Part shown: positions 34,609-62,714 of the stretch, one piece after another | Position numbering within the stretch: position 1 is the stretch's first letter | Layout of the letters: each line of letters opens with the position of its first letter | NCBI GenBank assembly: GCA_943735955.1 | Contig: OX030970.1 | Span: 6,129,124-6,193,123 of the forward strand | Direction of reading: 5' to 3' | Length of the DNA stretch: 64,000 nucleotides | From: Piscicola geometra | Lineage: Eukaryota; Annelida; Clitellata; Hirudinida; Piscicolidae | Made by a program: the position numbers and the translations under genes | Notes under the pieces: model-generated | Told to the model about the DNA's origin: nothing | Seen by the model: only the letters and a program-made list of their open reading frames with translations | Database searches by the model: none

Positions 34609-36234
34609 ATGATCGCCTCAGAAGGTGCTCATAGCGAGGAGTGGAATGCTGACGTCACTGACAATACTGAGGGCGTTGATGGGAGGAAAGACGCTTTTGA
34701 GATTCATTTCACAAATGAAAGTGGATTGGATTACGAACATGCTCTTGAAGCTGTTGAGAGGATTGGCGTGACTGAAACAGCCGATATAGAAACAGCCGAT
34801 GACCAAGCAACGTTCCACTCCGAACTACTCCACCAATCAAACAGATCAGCCCCCGTCCAAGTGACACTCTCCAGCTCCGATGATTACTGCTTGACATTCG
34901 GAAAAAAACCTTCTCAAAACCTCGCCAATCCCCATCTTCTAAGTCCAAAACTGGAAAAGCAGTGTGGCACACGCTCGGCGGGAGATCTGCAGCAACGGCC
35001 TCACGACCACCAAGTCGACAACCATGGCAACCTGTACATGAAAGTAGAAGACTACAAGAACTTCTTCTCTGTGGTGGACGAGACTCCGGTGGGACAGTGG
35101 GAGGCAGTGGCACTCAAAAAGAAGCCGTCTGCAGCTTGCGACTACAACAGAGAAACCATCGAAGCCCTTCGCAAAGTGACCAGAAAGTTCGATTCGTTTC
35201 GCATGCGCGCTTTGAAAGCCAACTCGTTTTATCAGCTCGATGGGGATGGCTCTGGGAAGGGTGTTGAAGAAGCCGAAGAGAAGGTCCTCATGGAGGTGCT
35301 TAGAAGCCACCACGTCGACCGCACTTGCACCGACTTCAACAGGGTGTCTCGTGCTGCCAGCCACCTCCTCCAGCGAGCATCAGGCGTCGGAACGTCGGTG
35401 GTGCTCGATGCAGAAGAGAAGGTGGGCAGTGAAGAAATCGAAAGAATCCGCTTCTTTTACTCCTCGATCGATTGCGATGTGTACGTGGCAGACTGTCTGG
35501 TGGATGTGTTGGTGAGTGTGAAGAAGAAGCCAGACGAGATAAAGAGCATGGAGCAGGTGTACCGCTGGGTGCAGGTATGGGCAGGCGTGCCTGTGCTGGT
35601 GCTCAACAAGGGCAACCACCCCCGCAAGCCCAGGCAGCTAGTGGTAGCAGTGGCGGAAAGAGAGACAGGCCTTCCACTCTGGCGAGAACGCATCACGTAC
35701 GGCAGCGACTACAGACAGGCGGATGAGGGCGCTGCACACTTGCTGAACGAGGCAGGCAGTCAGAACAGGGCACTGAAGATGCGTTGGTCCAAAAAGGAGA
35801 GTGCCAGACTGTTTTACAACAAGTTCAAAGAAATCACTGTGGACGCCAATGACCCGCTCTGGAGGGCGAAACTCGACGAGAGGAACGACGAGCGCATCAG
35901 CAGGTCTTCCAAACCGCCAGTGTCGCCTTTCAAGAGCGCCCACTTGGAGCAGGACAAAGCGCAAGAGTCTGTCGTCAGCACGAAGTTCCGAAGGTTTTCC
36001 ACTCAGTTGAGTAGCAGACCTGCTAAAAAAGTTAGAAAAAAGAACTCATTGAAAAAAGAAGACATTTCTGTGCCATGTGACGCCAGGAGGGTGAGCAGGG
36101 CCGACCCGAGAGACCAAATGTTCCGCGTCACTTTCGCGGGTCTTTTGCCCGTGCAGCAGACGTCGTCAGGTCGTTCCAGCACCTGGCGACACCAGGAACA
36201 CTCCGAATTCCGGCCGAGACTGCCCACCAACTGA
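34609..36234 (+). CDS. Intronless 541-residue protein, possible PH-like domain
   Basis: A single uninterrupted frame with GC-richer composition than its flanks and an AATAAA signal at 36340. Residues 1-140 are acidic and polar. About 141-210 reads KVEDYKNFFSVVDETPVGQW and later RKVTRKFDSFRMRAL. About 275-410 is compact: YVADCLVDVLVSVKKKPDEI, QVYRWVQVWAGVPVLVLNKG, RQLVVAVAERETGLPLWRER, ending in a helix KKESARLFYNKFKEITVD. Alternating strands closed by a C-terminal helix suggest a PH/PTB/EVH1-like fold; this is inference. The tail is basic and Ser-rich with KKVRKKNSLKK, a possible nuclear or membrane-binding patch. I do not recognise the family. It may be a retrogene or a nested gene, as minus-strand exons lie to its left. 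Confidence 0.75.
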   Translation: MIASEGAHSEEWNADVTDNTEGVDGRKDAFEIHFTNESGLDYEHALEAVERIGVTETADIETADDQATFHSELLHQSNRSAPVQVTLSSSDDYCLTFGKKPSQNLANPHLLSPKLEKQCGTRSAGDLQQRPHDHQVDNHGNLYMKVEDYKNFFSVVDETPVGQWEAVALKKKPSAACDYNRETIEALRKVTRKFDSFRMRALKANSFYQLDGDGSGKGVEEAEEKVLMEVLRSHHVDRTCTDFNRVSRAASHLLQRASGVGTSVVLDAEEKVGSEEIERIRFFYSSIDCDVYVADCLVDVLVSVKKKPDEIKSMEQVYRWVQVWAGVPVLVLNKGNHPRKPRQLVVAVAERETGLPLWRERITYGSDYRQADEGAAHLLNEAGSQNRALKMRWSKKESARLFYNKFKEITVDANDPLWRAKLDERNDERISRSSKPPVSPFKSAHLEQDKAQESVVSTKFRRFSTQLSSRPAKKVRKKNSLKKEDISVPCDARRVSRADPRDQMFRVTFAGLLPVQQTSSGRSSTWRHQEHSEFRPRLPTN

Positions 36235-36339
36235 AGCCATTCGCTCTGAACTTTTGATATCTATTGAAGTTCATTTCATTGATTTAACCACTTTATTAAA
36301 CTCTAAATTTTAAAAATACAAATGTAAAAATATTTGTTT

Positions 36340-36345
36340 AATAAA
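36340..36345 (+). terminator. Polyadenylation signal AATAAA
   Basis: AATAAA lies 106 bp after the stop codon of the 541-codon ORF, in AT-rich sequence. Confidence 0.5.
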
Positions 36346-36349
36346 AAAG

Positions 36350-37800
36350 TGTTGGCATAATATTGGTCAGAGCACTAAAAGTCATAAGCATGTTTTACCA
36401 GTAAACGGGGGGAAATGACTCATAATTTTGAAGTATTTTGTTTTGCCTATCAGCAGTCAGAATATTTATTCTTGAATAATTCTGAAAAGTTTTGTTTAAT
36501 CCTATTTTTATCAATGTCGGCTACCATGATACAAAATAAGTGGTCAAATTAAGTTGATAATGGTTTGAAAAAATTATAAAACTGTGTCATGATGTTAAAA
36601 AATAGACCTATTTCACTGTTAGTGCAAAGTCACTTCCCTACCCAACAGGCCATAGGCTGCTTTCTTCTTTACGGGCTTCTTCTGCTTCTGCTGCTGGTGC
36701 TGCTACTGGGATGTGCCTTTAATCATTTAGCTCACATCTCTTTAAGTCCTTTGAATTCGTTTTTTGAATGAGTGAAGATGAATAAGGAAAGAACACAATC
36801 GCTCAGTGGGATGGTTTTCGAGAATACCAACAATGTATGCACTATCTCTCACGAAAAACACTTAATCATTTGTTTTTACACCTTCAACGAAGTTTAGACT
36901 GCAACGTCGTTCACTACTGCTTTCGTTAGCGGCTGCTCAAATAAATTTGTGGAATAAACGGTTTTGGGTATAGTATTTTAAAATATTAGATCTAAATAAC
37001 AATTGATTATTCTTAATTAGAATGTTTTTTGTGTGAATGTTGGTCGTTTTGAGTCTGTCAAGGAATAGCGGTAGCAAATCAAGATGGCCGCAGGAAGCCA
37101 GGTGAGCTGCGACAAAAAAACCTTCCACAACAGCAACAACAGTTCCAGTGTTGGCAAGGACTTCACCTTCACCTCTTGTCGCAGCCTCAACACCAGTGGC
37201 AAGAAGATTAAGAAAAATGATGATTCTGTTTTGTGGGTATGAAGATGATGTGGTGATGATTATGCTGTAGTAGGAATGTTGGTACTGTGGTGATGATTAA
37301 ATTGTGTATTGGTAAAGACAATGATTATGTGGCAATGATGATCGTGGTGATGTGGATGAGGTTGGATTATTAAAGTTAATTGCTTTTTTAGTTTTTTAAA
37401 TTGATATATATGGGGAGAGGTTGCACAAGATGGAACGAATTTACACGTAGCCTCAATTGCATAACCAATAACGTAAATTAGAATTTACCCATTCATTATA
37501 TTGACTCTTAGTCTAACTATATCAACTTTAACATAAGAAATAAAGAAAAAATAAATATGAGTTTATCTAATTTCAATTCTGAATAATGATTTTTAAAATA
37601 AGTGAAAAACTTACAACTAATTATTCATAAATTAGTTTTTTTACCATAAAATGTTGTATAAAAAAAATTAAATGTATAAATAATACGCTAAGAAAATTCT
37701 TTCAGTACTGGGCCATTTTGGGCGAAATTATCATCATTTGACTCGAATAATTCCTTGATTTTCGCCTGCTTTTTTTCAAAACAAATAAACAGAATTGCAT
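36350..37800. other. Intergenic, two weak coding hints
   Basis: Mostly AT-rich. On the minus strand 36620-36710 reads KQKKPVKKKAAYGLLGREV and 37050-37200 reads VAVVEGFFVAAHLASCGHLD, both more protein-like than the surroundings, but I could not frame them with convincing splice sites. They could be exons of the minus-strand gene seen at 27-32 kb. Confidence 0.25.
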
Positions 37801-37823
37801 AACTCTTTACAATCAACACAATC

Positions 37824-53997
<16,174 letters not shown>

Positions 53998-54165
53998 TGG
54001 GGGGAGGGAGAGAGGGGAGGGAGATGGGAGGAGGGAGATGGGAGGAGGGAGATGGGAGGAGGGAGATGGGAGGAGGGAGAGAGGGGAGGGAGATGGGAGG
54101 AGGGAAGAGGGGAGGGAGATGGGGGGAGGAGAGAGGGGTTGAAGAGGCCGGTGGGAGGGAGGGGT
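53998..54165. repeat. GGGAGATGGGAGGA minisatellite
   Basis: Purine-rich 13-14 bp units begin 3 bp after the TGA of the domesticated gene, in its 3' UTR or flank. Confidence 0.95.
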
Positions 54166-54169
54166 TCAT

Positions 54170-56170
54170 TGGAGTTCAACTCGCTCGACTGACACGTCGC
54201 TGGTGACTCCTCAAGGCCTATTTAATTACTAATTGTTCATTCGTTTCTTCATCGCTTCTTTCTTTCCATCATCATCTATCATCACCATCCCGTCATTTGT
54301 TATAAGCCCTGGTAATGGGAATAAATAAATTACAAGAACCTTGGAAGCTCTTCCCTTTTATGCATGCCAATCACACAATAAAGAGTACCTTGGCACTCCC
54401 TCAAAGCGTTCCTTTAGCACTTGATTAACACTAACAAATCAAGAAGTTTGACACAAGTTATTTTTCATGTCAACAATAACCGCCCCACCCGCGATTGAAA
54501 AAACCAAAATTTTATTCATTAGAAAAACACATTTTTTAAACTTTAGTAAATTTTTTGCAATTTTTCATATATCAATCTTTCTCGGTTGATACTTTTATTT
54601 TTAAAAATTTAAACTTTCTCATTTTCAGTGAAAGGATTATCTTTGGATTCCTACACACATAAAAGTTCAAGTCTTTTTCGCTTTCTATAAACCAGCTTTT
54701 TTAATTTTTCTTTTTCTTTGAAACTTTGCTTTCCTTTTATTTACTCTAGTTAAGTTTTAACTACTATTTTGCTTGACCCATTGCTTTGAAAGACGGGGCT
54801 GCTGGCTCTTTCATAGGATGATGGATCTACTGACTGCATTCAACTGGCTAGTTTCTTCAGTCTATGGTTCACCTTACCACACTGCCTCTTTATTGCAAGG
54901 TTGTGAACAAGAGTGTCATCGATTTCAGAAGCCTGCTCACTGATTGGGTTTTTCATAGGTAAGGTCTCTGTCCTAGTCTCTCATTCGCCTTTCTTAAACC
55001 GTCTTGAGATGGGGCTGCATAAGAGATGGTTACAAGTACTTTCTTGCCAGTTTTGCAAGAGCCAGATTGTAACAAGCAGCCCCGGTCAATGAATCAAAAC
55101 TAATTTGTTACCGTAAAAAAGAAAAGAGTCTGTTGCCTTCAAAAAGACACGTTTGTGTTTTGTGACGAAACAAATGAGTCTCTGCAAAAAGTGGGTCTTT
55201 CAACACATTTTGCAGGCGATTGGCGTCTCTTTATTGACAGCTCAAACGCACTTTAACATGTTTGATATTTAATTTTTTTCAAATCATCAAAAAATCTGTA
55301 ATATCTGGTAATATAAATATTTTTCTAATAAAAAAAGTGATTTAAATTATTCGATTTTTAAAATTGTGTAGCATAAAAATGATTAAAAGGATGTATACCT
55401 CAAAGACTCGAGCTCCTAGCATAATAGTGCTGCCACATTTGAGGTCAGGTAAACATTTTCTGGCAGCAAATGGATGTCGGCCAGTGTTGTGCAGCGTCAA
55501 AAGATCACATCGTTCGACCACACCATCAGGCACGACCCCTGTCGAACACGCTCCAAGAAAGTCGTAGTTTTTTTAAATTTTTTTTACAACTTAGTTTTGT
55601 TGCCAATTTTTCCCCATACTTTTGATTGTTTCAGTAATATAGATTTGTCTTCGCCTGCACTTTTTTCAATTATGAACAAGAATGGAGCTGCTGGAGACGT
55701 TTGATAAACAAGCCAGTGTGACCCTTGCATTCTCAACCTTCCTGACCTCGCCTCCGACGAAGCTTGAGGCTTTCATGTGAAAGTTTTCTAAAAGAGTTTC
55801 TCACCAGGAAGATGAAGAAATGGAAAGCCTAGACAGATGAGTGCTGTCATCGTCAACGGCAGCAACCCTGACTCTGCCCGTCCAACAAGTAGAGGAGGGA
55901 GCCTACAGACTGCTCCATGAATGCCTGTTTATTTGATAAATTTCACTAACTCATTGGCAAATCGTTAATTCCTCTATAATTTATCTTTTTACTCATAACT
56001 CGAGTGGTTTTGAAGCTCATTTGGCGTCGCCACGTTAACAATTTTCTTCGATGTATTGTATTGTCTTATATGTGGACAACGTGGAAGAGTGGACGTCTCT
56101 TCCCTTGGAGTCTCCTCAACGCTGCTAACCACAGATCTGAATGGCGCACTAAAGCTGCGTCTTTAAATTC
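54170..56170. other. Intergenic stretch, no gene supported
   Basis: Three AATAAA-like signals lie at 54320-54385 and may end the domesticated gene's transcript. 55380-55570 has a protein-like open stretch on either strand (plus: LRSGKHFLAANGCRPVL) with no splice support. Otherwise nothing recognised. Confidence 0.5.
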
Positions 56171-56329
56171 ACGTATCGAACAATTCGACTATGGAAATGA
56201 TGATGATGATGATGGTGATGGTGATGATGGTGATGATGATGAACGGATATTTTAAAATTCGTTTATTTATGACGGCCATTTAGTTTGTTCTCATGCATCA
56301 GCACTTTTGCACACACTTTGTGGAGGAGT

Positions 56330-56505
56330 CGAAGCCACACAGACAGACACGCAAGCACACAGACATGAAGACACACACACAGACGCGTAAGCACACAGAC
56401 ACGAAGACACACACACAGACACGCAAGCACACAGACACGAAGACACACACACAGACACGCAAGCACACAGACACGAAGACACACACACAGACACGCAAGC
56501 ACACA
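56330..56505. repeat. 34-bp tandem repeat (ACACAGACACGAAGACACAC)
   Basis: About five units alternating CGCAAGCACACAGACA and CGAAGACACACACAGACA. Confidence 0.93.
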
Positions 56506-56794
56506 TGATGTTTACACACGGCGTAGTGGCTTAGAGACGCCCATGCGGACCTTCGCACTGGGCAGTCACTCATGCTTAGAATCTTTCGTTGCTTTTGTGT
56601 TCTTCAATTATCATTTATGCCGCTATATATTGAAATACATTGTTCTTTTCAATAATTCAGTTTATTATTATTATTACATTCTTCCTTAGCTCCTTTACAC
56701 ATTTTATTTTGTATATTTTTTATAAATTGAATTCTTTCTACATTGAACGCCCTCATCCTCACTCCCATTATCACCTAAAAACAGTATCATCACA

Positions 56795-56857
56795 ATCATC
56801 ACCACCACTATCATCATCATCATCATTTTCATCATCATCATCATCATCATTTGCATC

Positions 56858-56936
<79 letters not shown>

Positions 56937-56945
56937 CCACCACCA
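56795..56945. repeat. (ATC)n microsatellite
   Basis: ATC tract with TTT and ACC interruptions; Asp, Met or Ser homopolymer frames are artefacts. Confidence 0.95.
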
Positions 56946-57025
56946 ACACCACCACTATCACTTCGCATTATAAATATCTCGATTATATAAATATTTAGTT
57001 GATTCGTTTATACGCAGCCTAGAAG

Positions 57026-59720
57026 CTGAGGCTTGAGTGCCACTGAGGTCTGTGCCACTGAGGTCTGTGCCACTGAGGTCTGTGCCACTGAGGCTTGAGT
57101 GCCACTGAGGTCTGTGCCACTGAGATCTGTGCCACTGAGGTCTGTGCCACTGAGCTTGAGTGCCACTGAGGTCTGTGCCACTGAGATCTGTGCCACTGAG
57201 GTCTGTGCCACTGAGGCTTGAGTGCCACTGAGGTCTGTGCCACTGAGGCTTGAGTGCCACTGAGGTCTGTGCCACTGAGGCTTGAGTGCCACTGAGGCTT
57301 GAGTGCCACTGAGGCTTGAGTGCCACTGAGGTCTGTGCCACTGAGGTCTGTGCCACTGAGGTCTGTGCCACTGAGGTCTGTGCCACTGAGGCTTGAGTGC
57401 CACTGAGGTCTGTGCCACTGAGGTCTGTGCCACTGAGGTCTGTGCCACTGAGATCTGTGCCACTGAGGTCTGTGCCACTGAGATCTGTGCCACTGAGGTC
57501 TGTGCCACTGAGGTCTGTGCCACTGAGGTCTGTGCCACTGAGGCTTGAGTGCCACTGAGGTCTGTGCCACTGAGATCTGTGCCACTGAGGTCTGTGCCAC
57601 TGAGGCTTGAGTGCCACTGAGGTCTGTGCCACTGAGATCTGTGCCACTGAGGTCTGTGCCACTGAGATCTGTGCCACTGAGGTCTGTGCCACTGAGATCT
57701 GTGCCACTGAGGTCTGTGCCAATGAGGTCTGTGCCACTGAGGTCTGTGCCACTGAGGCTTGAGTGCCACTGAGGTCTGTGCCACTGAGATCTGTGCCACT
57801 GAGGTCTGTGCCACTGAGGCTTGAGTGCCACTGAGGTCTGTGCCACTGAGATCTGTGTCACTGAGGTCTGTGCCACTGAGGCTTGAGTGCCACTGAGTTC
57901 TGTGCCACTGAGGCTTGAGTGCCACTGAGGCTTGAGTGCCACTGAGGCTTGAGTGCCACTGAGGCTTGAGTGCCACTGAGGCTTGAGTGCCACTGAGGCT
58001 TGAGTGCCACTGAGGCTTGAGTGCCACTGAGATCTGTGCCACTGAGGTCTGTGCCACTGAGGTCTGTGCCACTGAGATCTGTGCCACTGAGGTCTGTGCC
58101 ACTGAGGCTTGAGTGCCACTGAGGTCTGTGCCACTGAGGCTTGAGTGCCACTGAGGCTTGAGTGCCACTGAGGCTTGAGTGCCACTGAGGCTTGAGTGCC
58201 ACTGAGGCTTGAGTGCCACTGAGGTCTGTGCCACTGAGGTCTGTGCCACTGAGGCTTGAGTGCCACTGAGGCTTGAGTGCCACTGAGGCTTGAGTGCCAC
58301 TGAGGCTTGAGTGCCACTGAGGCTTGAATGGCACTGAGGTCTGTGCCACTGAGGCTTGAGTGCCACTGAGGCTTGAGTGCCACTGAGGCTTGAGTGCCAC
58401 TGAGGCTTGAGTGCCACTGAGGTCTGTGCCACTGAGGCTTGAGTGCCACTGAGGCTTGAGTGCCACTGAGGTCTGTGCCACTGAGGCTTGAGTGCCACTG
58501 AGGCTTGAGTGCCACTGAGGCTTGAGTGCCACTGAGGCTTGAGTGCCACTGAGGTCTGTGCCACTGAGGCTTGAGTGCCACTGAGGCTTGAGTGCCACTG
58601 AGGCTTGAGTGCCACTGAGGCTTGAGTGCCACTGAGGCTTGAGTGCCACTGAGGTCTGTGCCACTGAGGTCTGTGCCACTGAGGCTTGAGTGCCACTGAG
58701 GCTTGAGTGCCACTGAGGCTTGAGTGCCACTGAGGCTTGAGTGCCACTGAGGCTTGAGTGCCACTGAGGCTTGAGTGCCACTGAGGCTTGAGTGCCACTG
58801 AGGTCTGTGCCACTGAGGCTTGAGTGCCACTGAGGTCTGTGCCACTGAGGCTTGAGTGCCACTGAGGCTTGAGTGCCACTGAGGCTTGAGTGCCACTGAG
58901 GCTTGAGTGCCACTGAGGCTTGAGTGCCACTGAGGCTTGAGTGCCACTGAGGCTTGAGTGCCACTGAGGCTTGAGTGCCACTGAGGCTTGAGTGCCACTG
59001 AGGCTTGAGTGCCACTGAGGTCTGTGCCACTGAGGCTTGAGTGCCACTGAGGTCTGTGCCACTGAGGCTTGAGTGCCACTGAGGCTTGAGTGCCACTGAG
59101 GTCTGTGCCACTGAGGTCTGTGCCACTGAGGCTTGAGTGCCACTGAGGCTTGAGTGCCACTGAGGCTTGAGTGCCACTGAGGCTTGAGTGCCACTGAGGT
59201 CTGTGCCACTGAGGTCTGTGCCACTGAGGCTTGAGTGCCACTGAGGCTTGAGTGCCACTGAGGCTTGAGTGCCACTGAGGCTTGAGTGCCACTGAGGCTT
59301 GAGTGCCACTGAGGCTTGAGTGCCACTGAGGTCTGTGCCACTGAGGCTTGAGTGCCACTGAGGTCTGTGCCACTGAGGCTTGAGTGCCACTGAGGCTTGA
59401 GTGCCACTGAGGCTTGAGTGCCACTGAGGCTTGAGTGCCACTGAGGCTTGAGTGCCACTGAGGCTTGAGTGCCACTGAGGCTTGAGTGCCACTGAGGCTT
59501 GAGTGCCACTGAGGCTTGAGTGCCACTGAGGCTTGAGTGCCACTGAGGTCTGTGCCACTGAGGCTTGAGTGCCACTGAGGTCTGTGCCACTGAGGCTTGA
59601 GTGCCACTGAGGCTTGAGTGCCACTGAGGTCTGTGCCACTGAGGCTTGAGTGCCACTGAGGCTTGAGTGCCACTGAGGCTTGAGTGCCACTGAGGCTTGA
59701 GTGCCACTGAGGCTTGAGTG
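57026..59720. repeat. Mixed 17-bp/15-bp minisatellite, 2.7 kb
   Basis: Two unit types alternate irregularly: GAGGCTTGAGTGCCACT (17) and GAGGTCTGTGCCACT (15, also with GAGATCTG). They share GAGG...TG.GCCACT. The left third is rich in 15-mers and the right two thirds in 17-mers. Minus-strand open frames of over 900 codons are artefacts of the stop-free units. The right edge, GAGTGCAG, may serve as a splice acceptor. Confidence 0.97.
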
Positions 59721-59723
59721 CAG

Positions 59724-62710
59724 CAGAGTCAAACGTCAAAAGAAGAGCAGCGGCATTCCACGAGAACGTACCTGCCTGCATCGGTATGTGAGAGATGTGT
59801 GAGGTGGTCATGTGGCATGGGCGTCATATGCTTCTTGGTGGTGGTGATGATGATGATGCTGATGAAAAAAAGATGAAAATGAAGATTTAAACCAGCAAAT
59901 GACCTTTCAGGCACTTCTTCTCAGGCAGCTCAAGAAGAAGAAGGACTCCTTGTCCTCTTGTGGAGGCTTCAGGTGTGTGCGTAAGCCGAAGTGACGTAAG
60001 ATGAACCAAGGCAGACAGAGATGCCAGTGTAAATACACTAAGTCTTGTGATGGGCTAGTGTTTATTAATTGTGTGTGCGTGTTTTTCTATTTGGTGTGTG
60101 TGTGTGCGTGCGTGTGTGAGTGTGTGTGATTGCATGTGTGTGTGTGCGTGTGTACGTGTGTGTGTGTGTGTTTGTGTGTGCGTATGTGTGTGCGCGTTGG
60201 GAAAAAAAATAAGTTAACTTATTGGAACTGTGGAAATAGTAACTGAATAATTGATTTTCAGTTTTATCAGAAAAACAATTCGAGCATTTTGATCGTGAAA
60301 ATGCAAGTGAAACAGTAATCTAGAAAGTATTTAAAAGATGAGATGATGTGGTGTGGTGTTCTGTCCTGTAAGATGGTGTGGTGTGAGAGTGTGTGGTGTG
60401 GTGTTCTGTCTTGTGAGATGGTGTGGTGTTCTGTCTTGTGAGATGGTGTGGTGTGAGAGTGTGTGGTGTGGTGTTCTGTCTTGTGAGATGGTGTGGTGTT
60501 CTGTCTTGTGAGATGGTGTGGTGTGAGAGTGTGTGGTGTGGTGTGATGTTAGAAGGTGTGAAGTGGTGTGAGATGTTTTGGTGTGAGGTGGTGGGGTGTG
60601 AAGTTGTTGCAGTATAACATCCCATCAAAAGCCCACGCAGAATTTATGCGAAGGTAAAATGCAACAGCATCGTCAAATAATCATCGAAAATGATTCAATG
60701 AAGTTGTGTAAGTAAGTTGTAGAAGCTTTGCATGTAAGATGCAATGCAAAAATCACCATAGATTCAAAATGATCTGAATGTATGCAACTAATACAAAGTA
60801 ATACACAAGTGACAAGGTGCCACACATGCAAGCAGATTAGGCTATCTTATGTACCGCTCGTAGGGATCAAACATACACATACATACACATACATACACAA
60901 ACATACATACACTCACAAGGAGCCAGTACATAAAAGGTGTGTTGGCGAGTTGAAAAGACAGGCAAGAAAACTTCTAGCAAGTATATAATTTTCAAAAACT
61001 TTCAACTTTATAACTTATTCAAAGCCCTTCAACTCGTTAAAAGTTAGTTGAAACAAAATTCTTTTGAAGCGCTGAGTGCTTGATCAGGAGCAGTTCTGCT
61101 GAGAACGCAATGAGGAAGATGAGCTTCAAGGGGGAGAGGCTGCAAGACGTTGAAAACGTCGAAACGAAGAAGACCAAGCCGAAAAAAAGTCAGTCAATCC
61201 ATTTGTCCAACTCAAAATTTGTTTGTTCACAAAGTTTTAAATGAATTAGCACATGCCACATACGACCACACACATGCCACATACGACCACACACATGCCA
61301 TAAACGACCACACACATGCCACATACGACCACACACATGCCACATACGACCACACACATGCCACATACGACCACACACATGCCACATACGACCACACACA
61401 TCCAAAGTTCAGGCAGCACACAACACAAACTCCACACATTACATACAATCCCACATCAAACAACGAAAAAGTACACATAGCCACAGAATACACAACACAA
61501 AACACACACTAGACAAAATTAAAATACACACAATTCCAGACCACGTTGCACTACCACTCAATTACACACCACCACACTCCACTCCACCACATATCACCAC
61601 ACACAACCACATGCCACTCCACCACATATCACCACACACAACCACAAGCCACCACACATCACCACACATCACCACACACAACCACATGCCACCACACACC
61701 ACCACTCACAACCACACACCACCACACACCACTCACAACCACAAACCACCACACACCACCACACACCACCACACACCACCACTCACAACCGCACACCACC
61801 ACTCACAACCACAAACCACCACACACCACCACACACCACCACACACCACCACTCACAACCGCACACCACCACACACCACCACACACCACCACACATCACC
61901 ACACACCACCACACATCACCACACACAACCACACACCACCACACACCACCACACACCACCACACATCACCACACACCACCACACACCACCACACATCACC
62001 ACACACAACCACACATCACCACACACCACCACTCTAACCACGCAGACGACAAAGACAGCGACGGAAGCAAGTTCGACGGCGCTGGCTTGAACTTCAAAGC
62101 GAAACTGATTGGACACGAAGTGGTGCCTGAGAGCAAAGGAGACAAGATGTGTCAGGTGTCCTGTGTTGTTCTGTGCTGTGCTGTGTTGTCCTGTGTTGTT
62201 CTGTGCTGTGTTGTCCTGTGCTGTGTTGTCCTGTGCTGTGCTGTGTTGTGTTGTCCTTTGTTGTCCTGTGTTGTTCTGTGCTGTGCTGTGTTGTCCTGTG
62301 CTGTGCTGTTTTGTTCTGTGCTGTGTTTTCCTGTGTTGTGTTGTGTTGTCCTGTGCTGTTTTGTTTTGTGCTGTGTCATGGCATTATGTTGTTGAGACTA
62401 CGATGGAGTTGTTGTGCTGACGCTACCAACAAGATATTAGACTCTTTTATCAACCACCATTTTAAGCAGAAATTCACTTTTAATTTCAAATAATTATATT
62501 ACAATAGAAAAATATTTTAACTAGGTAACAGTCCCATTGAGCTTTTACAAAACATCAACAACAACAACAAAAACAACAAAAACAACAACAACAAAACAGG
62601 TATCAATGGCGAAGTTGAAAGCTGGAGCATTGGCAATGGGCGAGCACAAAGCGAAGATCATCATCAACCTCGCCCACGCTGGAGTCAGCATCTATGATGA
62701 GAAGCAAGAG
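59724..62710 (+). CDS. Dab: Disabled-type PTB domain adaptor, 5' part
   Basis: Exons 62046-62155 and 62600-62710 encode FDGAGLNFKAKLIGHEVVPE, then SKGDKMCQ, then MAKLKAGALAMGEHKAKIII and AHAGVSIYDEKQE. This is the start of the PTB domain of Disabled proteins (KAKLIG..EV...GD.MCQ ... GEHK..I.I.....G..I.DEK), which bind NPxY tails and phosphoinositides in endocytosis and signalling. Upstream exon 61088-61188 (or from the ATG at 61110) joins in phase 1, and two weaker exons, 59911-59972 and 59724-59783, are also in phase and supply a basic segment (RQLKKKKDSLSSCGGF). The five total 444 nt. The PTB domain is cut at about 70 residues by the window edge; the rest lies beyond 64 kb. The introns are simple repeats. 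Confidence 0.8.
59784..61087. other. Introns and spacer upstream of the PTB exons
   Basis: 60070-60195 is GT-rich with TGTGTGCG units; 60340-60610 is a tandem repeat of GTGTGGTGTTCTGTC + TTGTGAGATG; 60870-60915 is ACATACAC-rich. No other exon supported. Confidence 0.6.
61189..62045. repeat. Intron of 21-bp and CCACACA tandem repeats
   Basis: 61255-61400 holds eight units of ACACACATGCCACATACGAC plus C (21 bp); 61550-62035 is a CACCACACACCAC-type array ending just before the acceptor CACGCAG of the next PTB exon. Confidence 0.95.
62156..62390. repeat. GTGTTGTCCTGTGCT minisatellite at a splice donor
   Basis: TGTGTTGTCC/TGTGCTG units start at the donor of the PTB exon (CAG followed by GTGTCCTGTGTTG). 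Confidence 0.95.
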
Positions 62711-62714
62711 GTGA

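Noticed and set aside
55364..55567. Possible exon LRSGKHFLAANGCRPVL
   Set aside because: Both strands are open over the same stretch and no convincing acceptor or in-phase partner exists.
57008..59811. Minus-strand frames of 620-930 codons
   Set aside because: Translation of 17/15-bp units only; three overlapping frames on the same strand are equally open, as expected for an artefact.
61255..61400. 21-bp direct repeats resembling a CRISPR array
   Set aside because: No spacers, and located in an intron of an animal gene.
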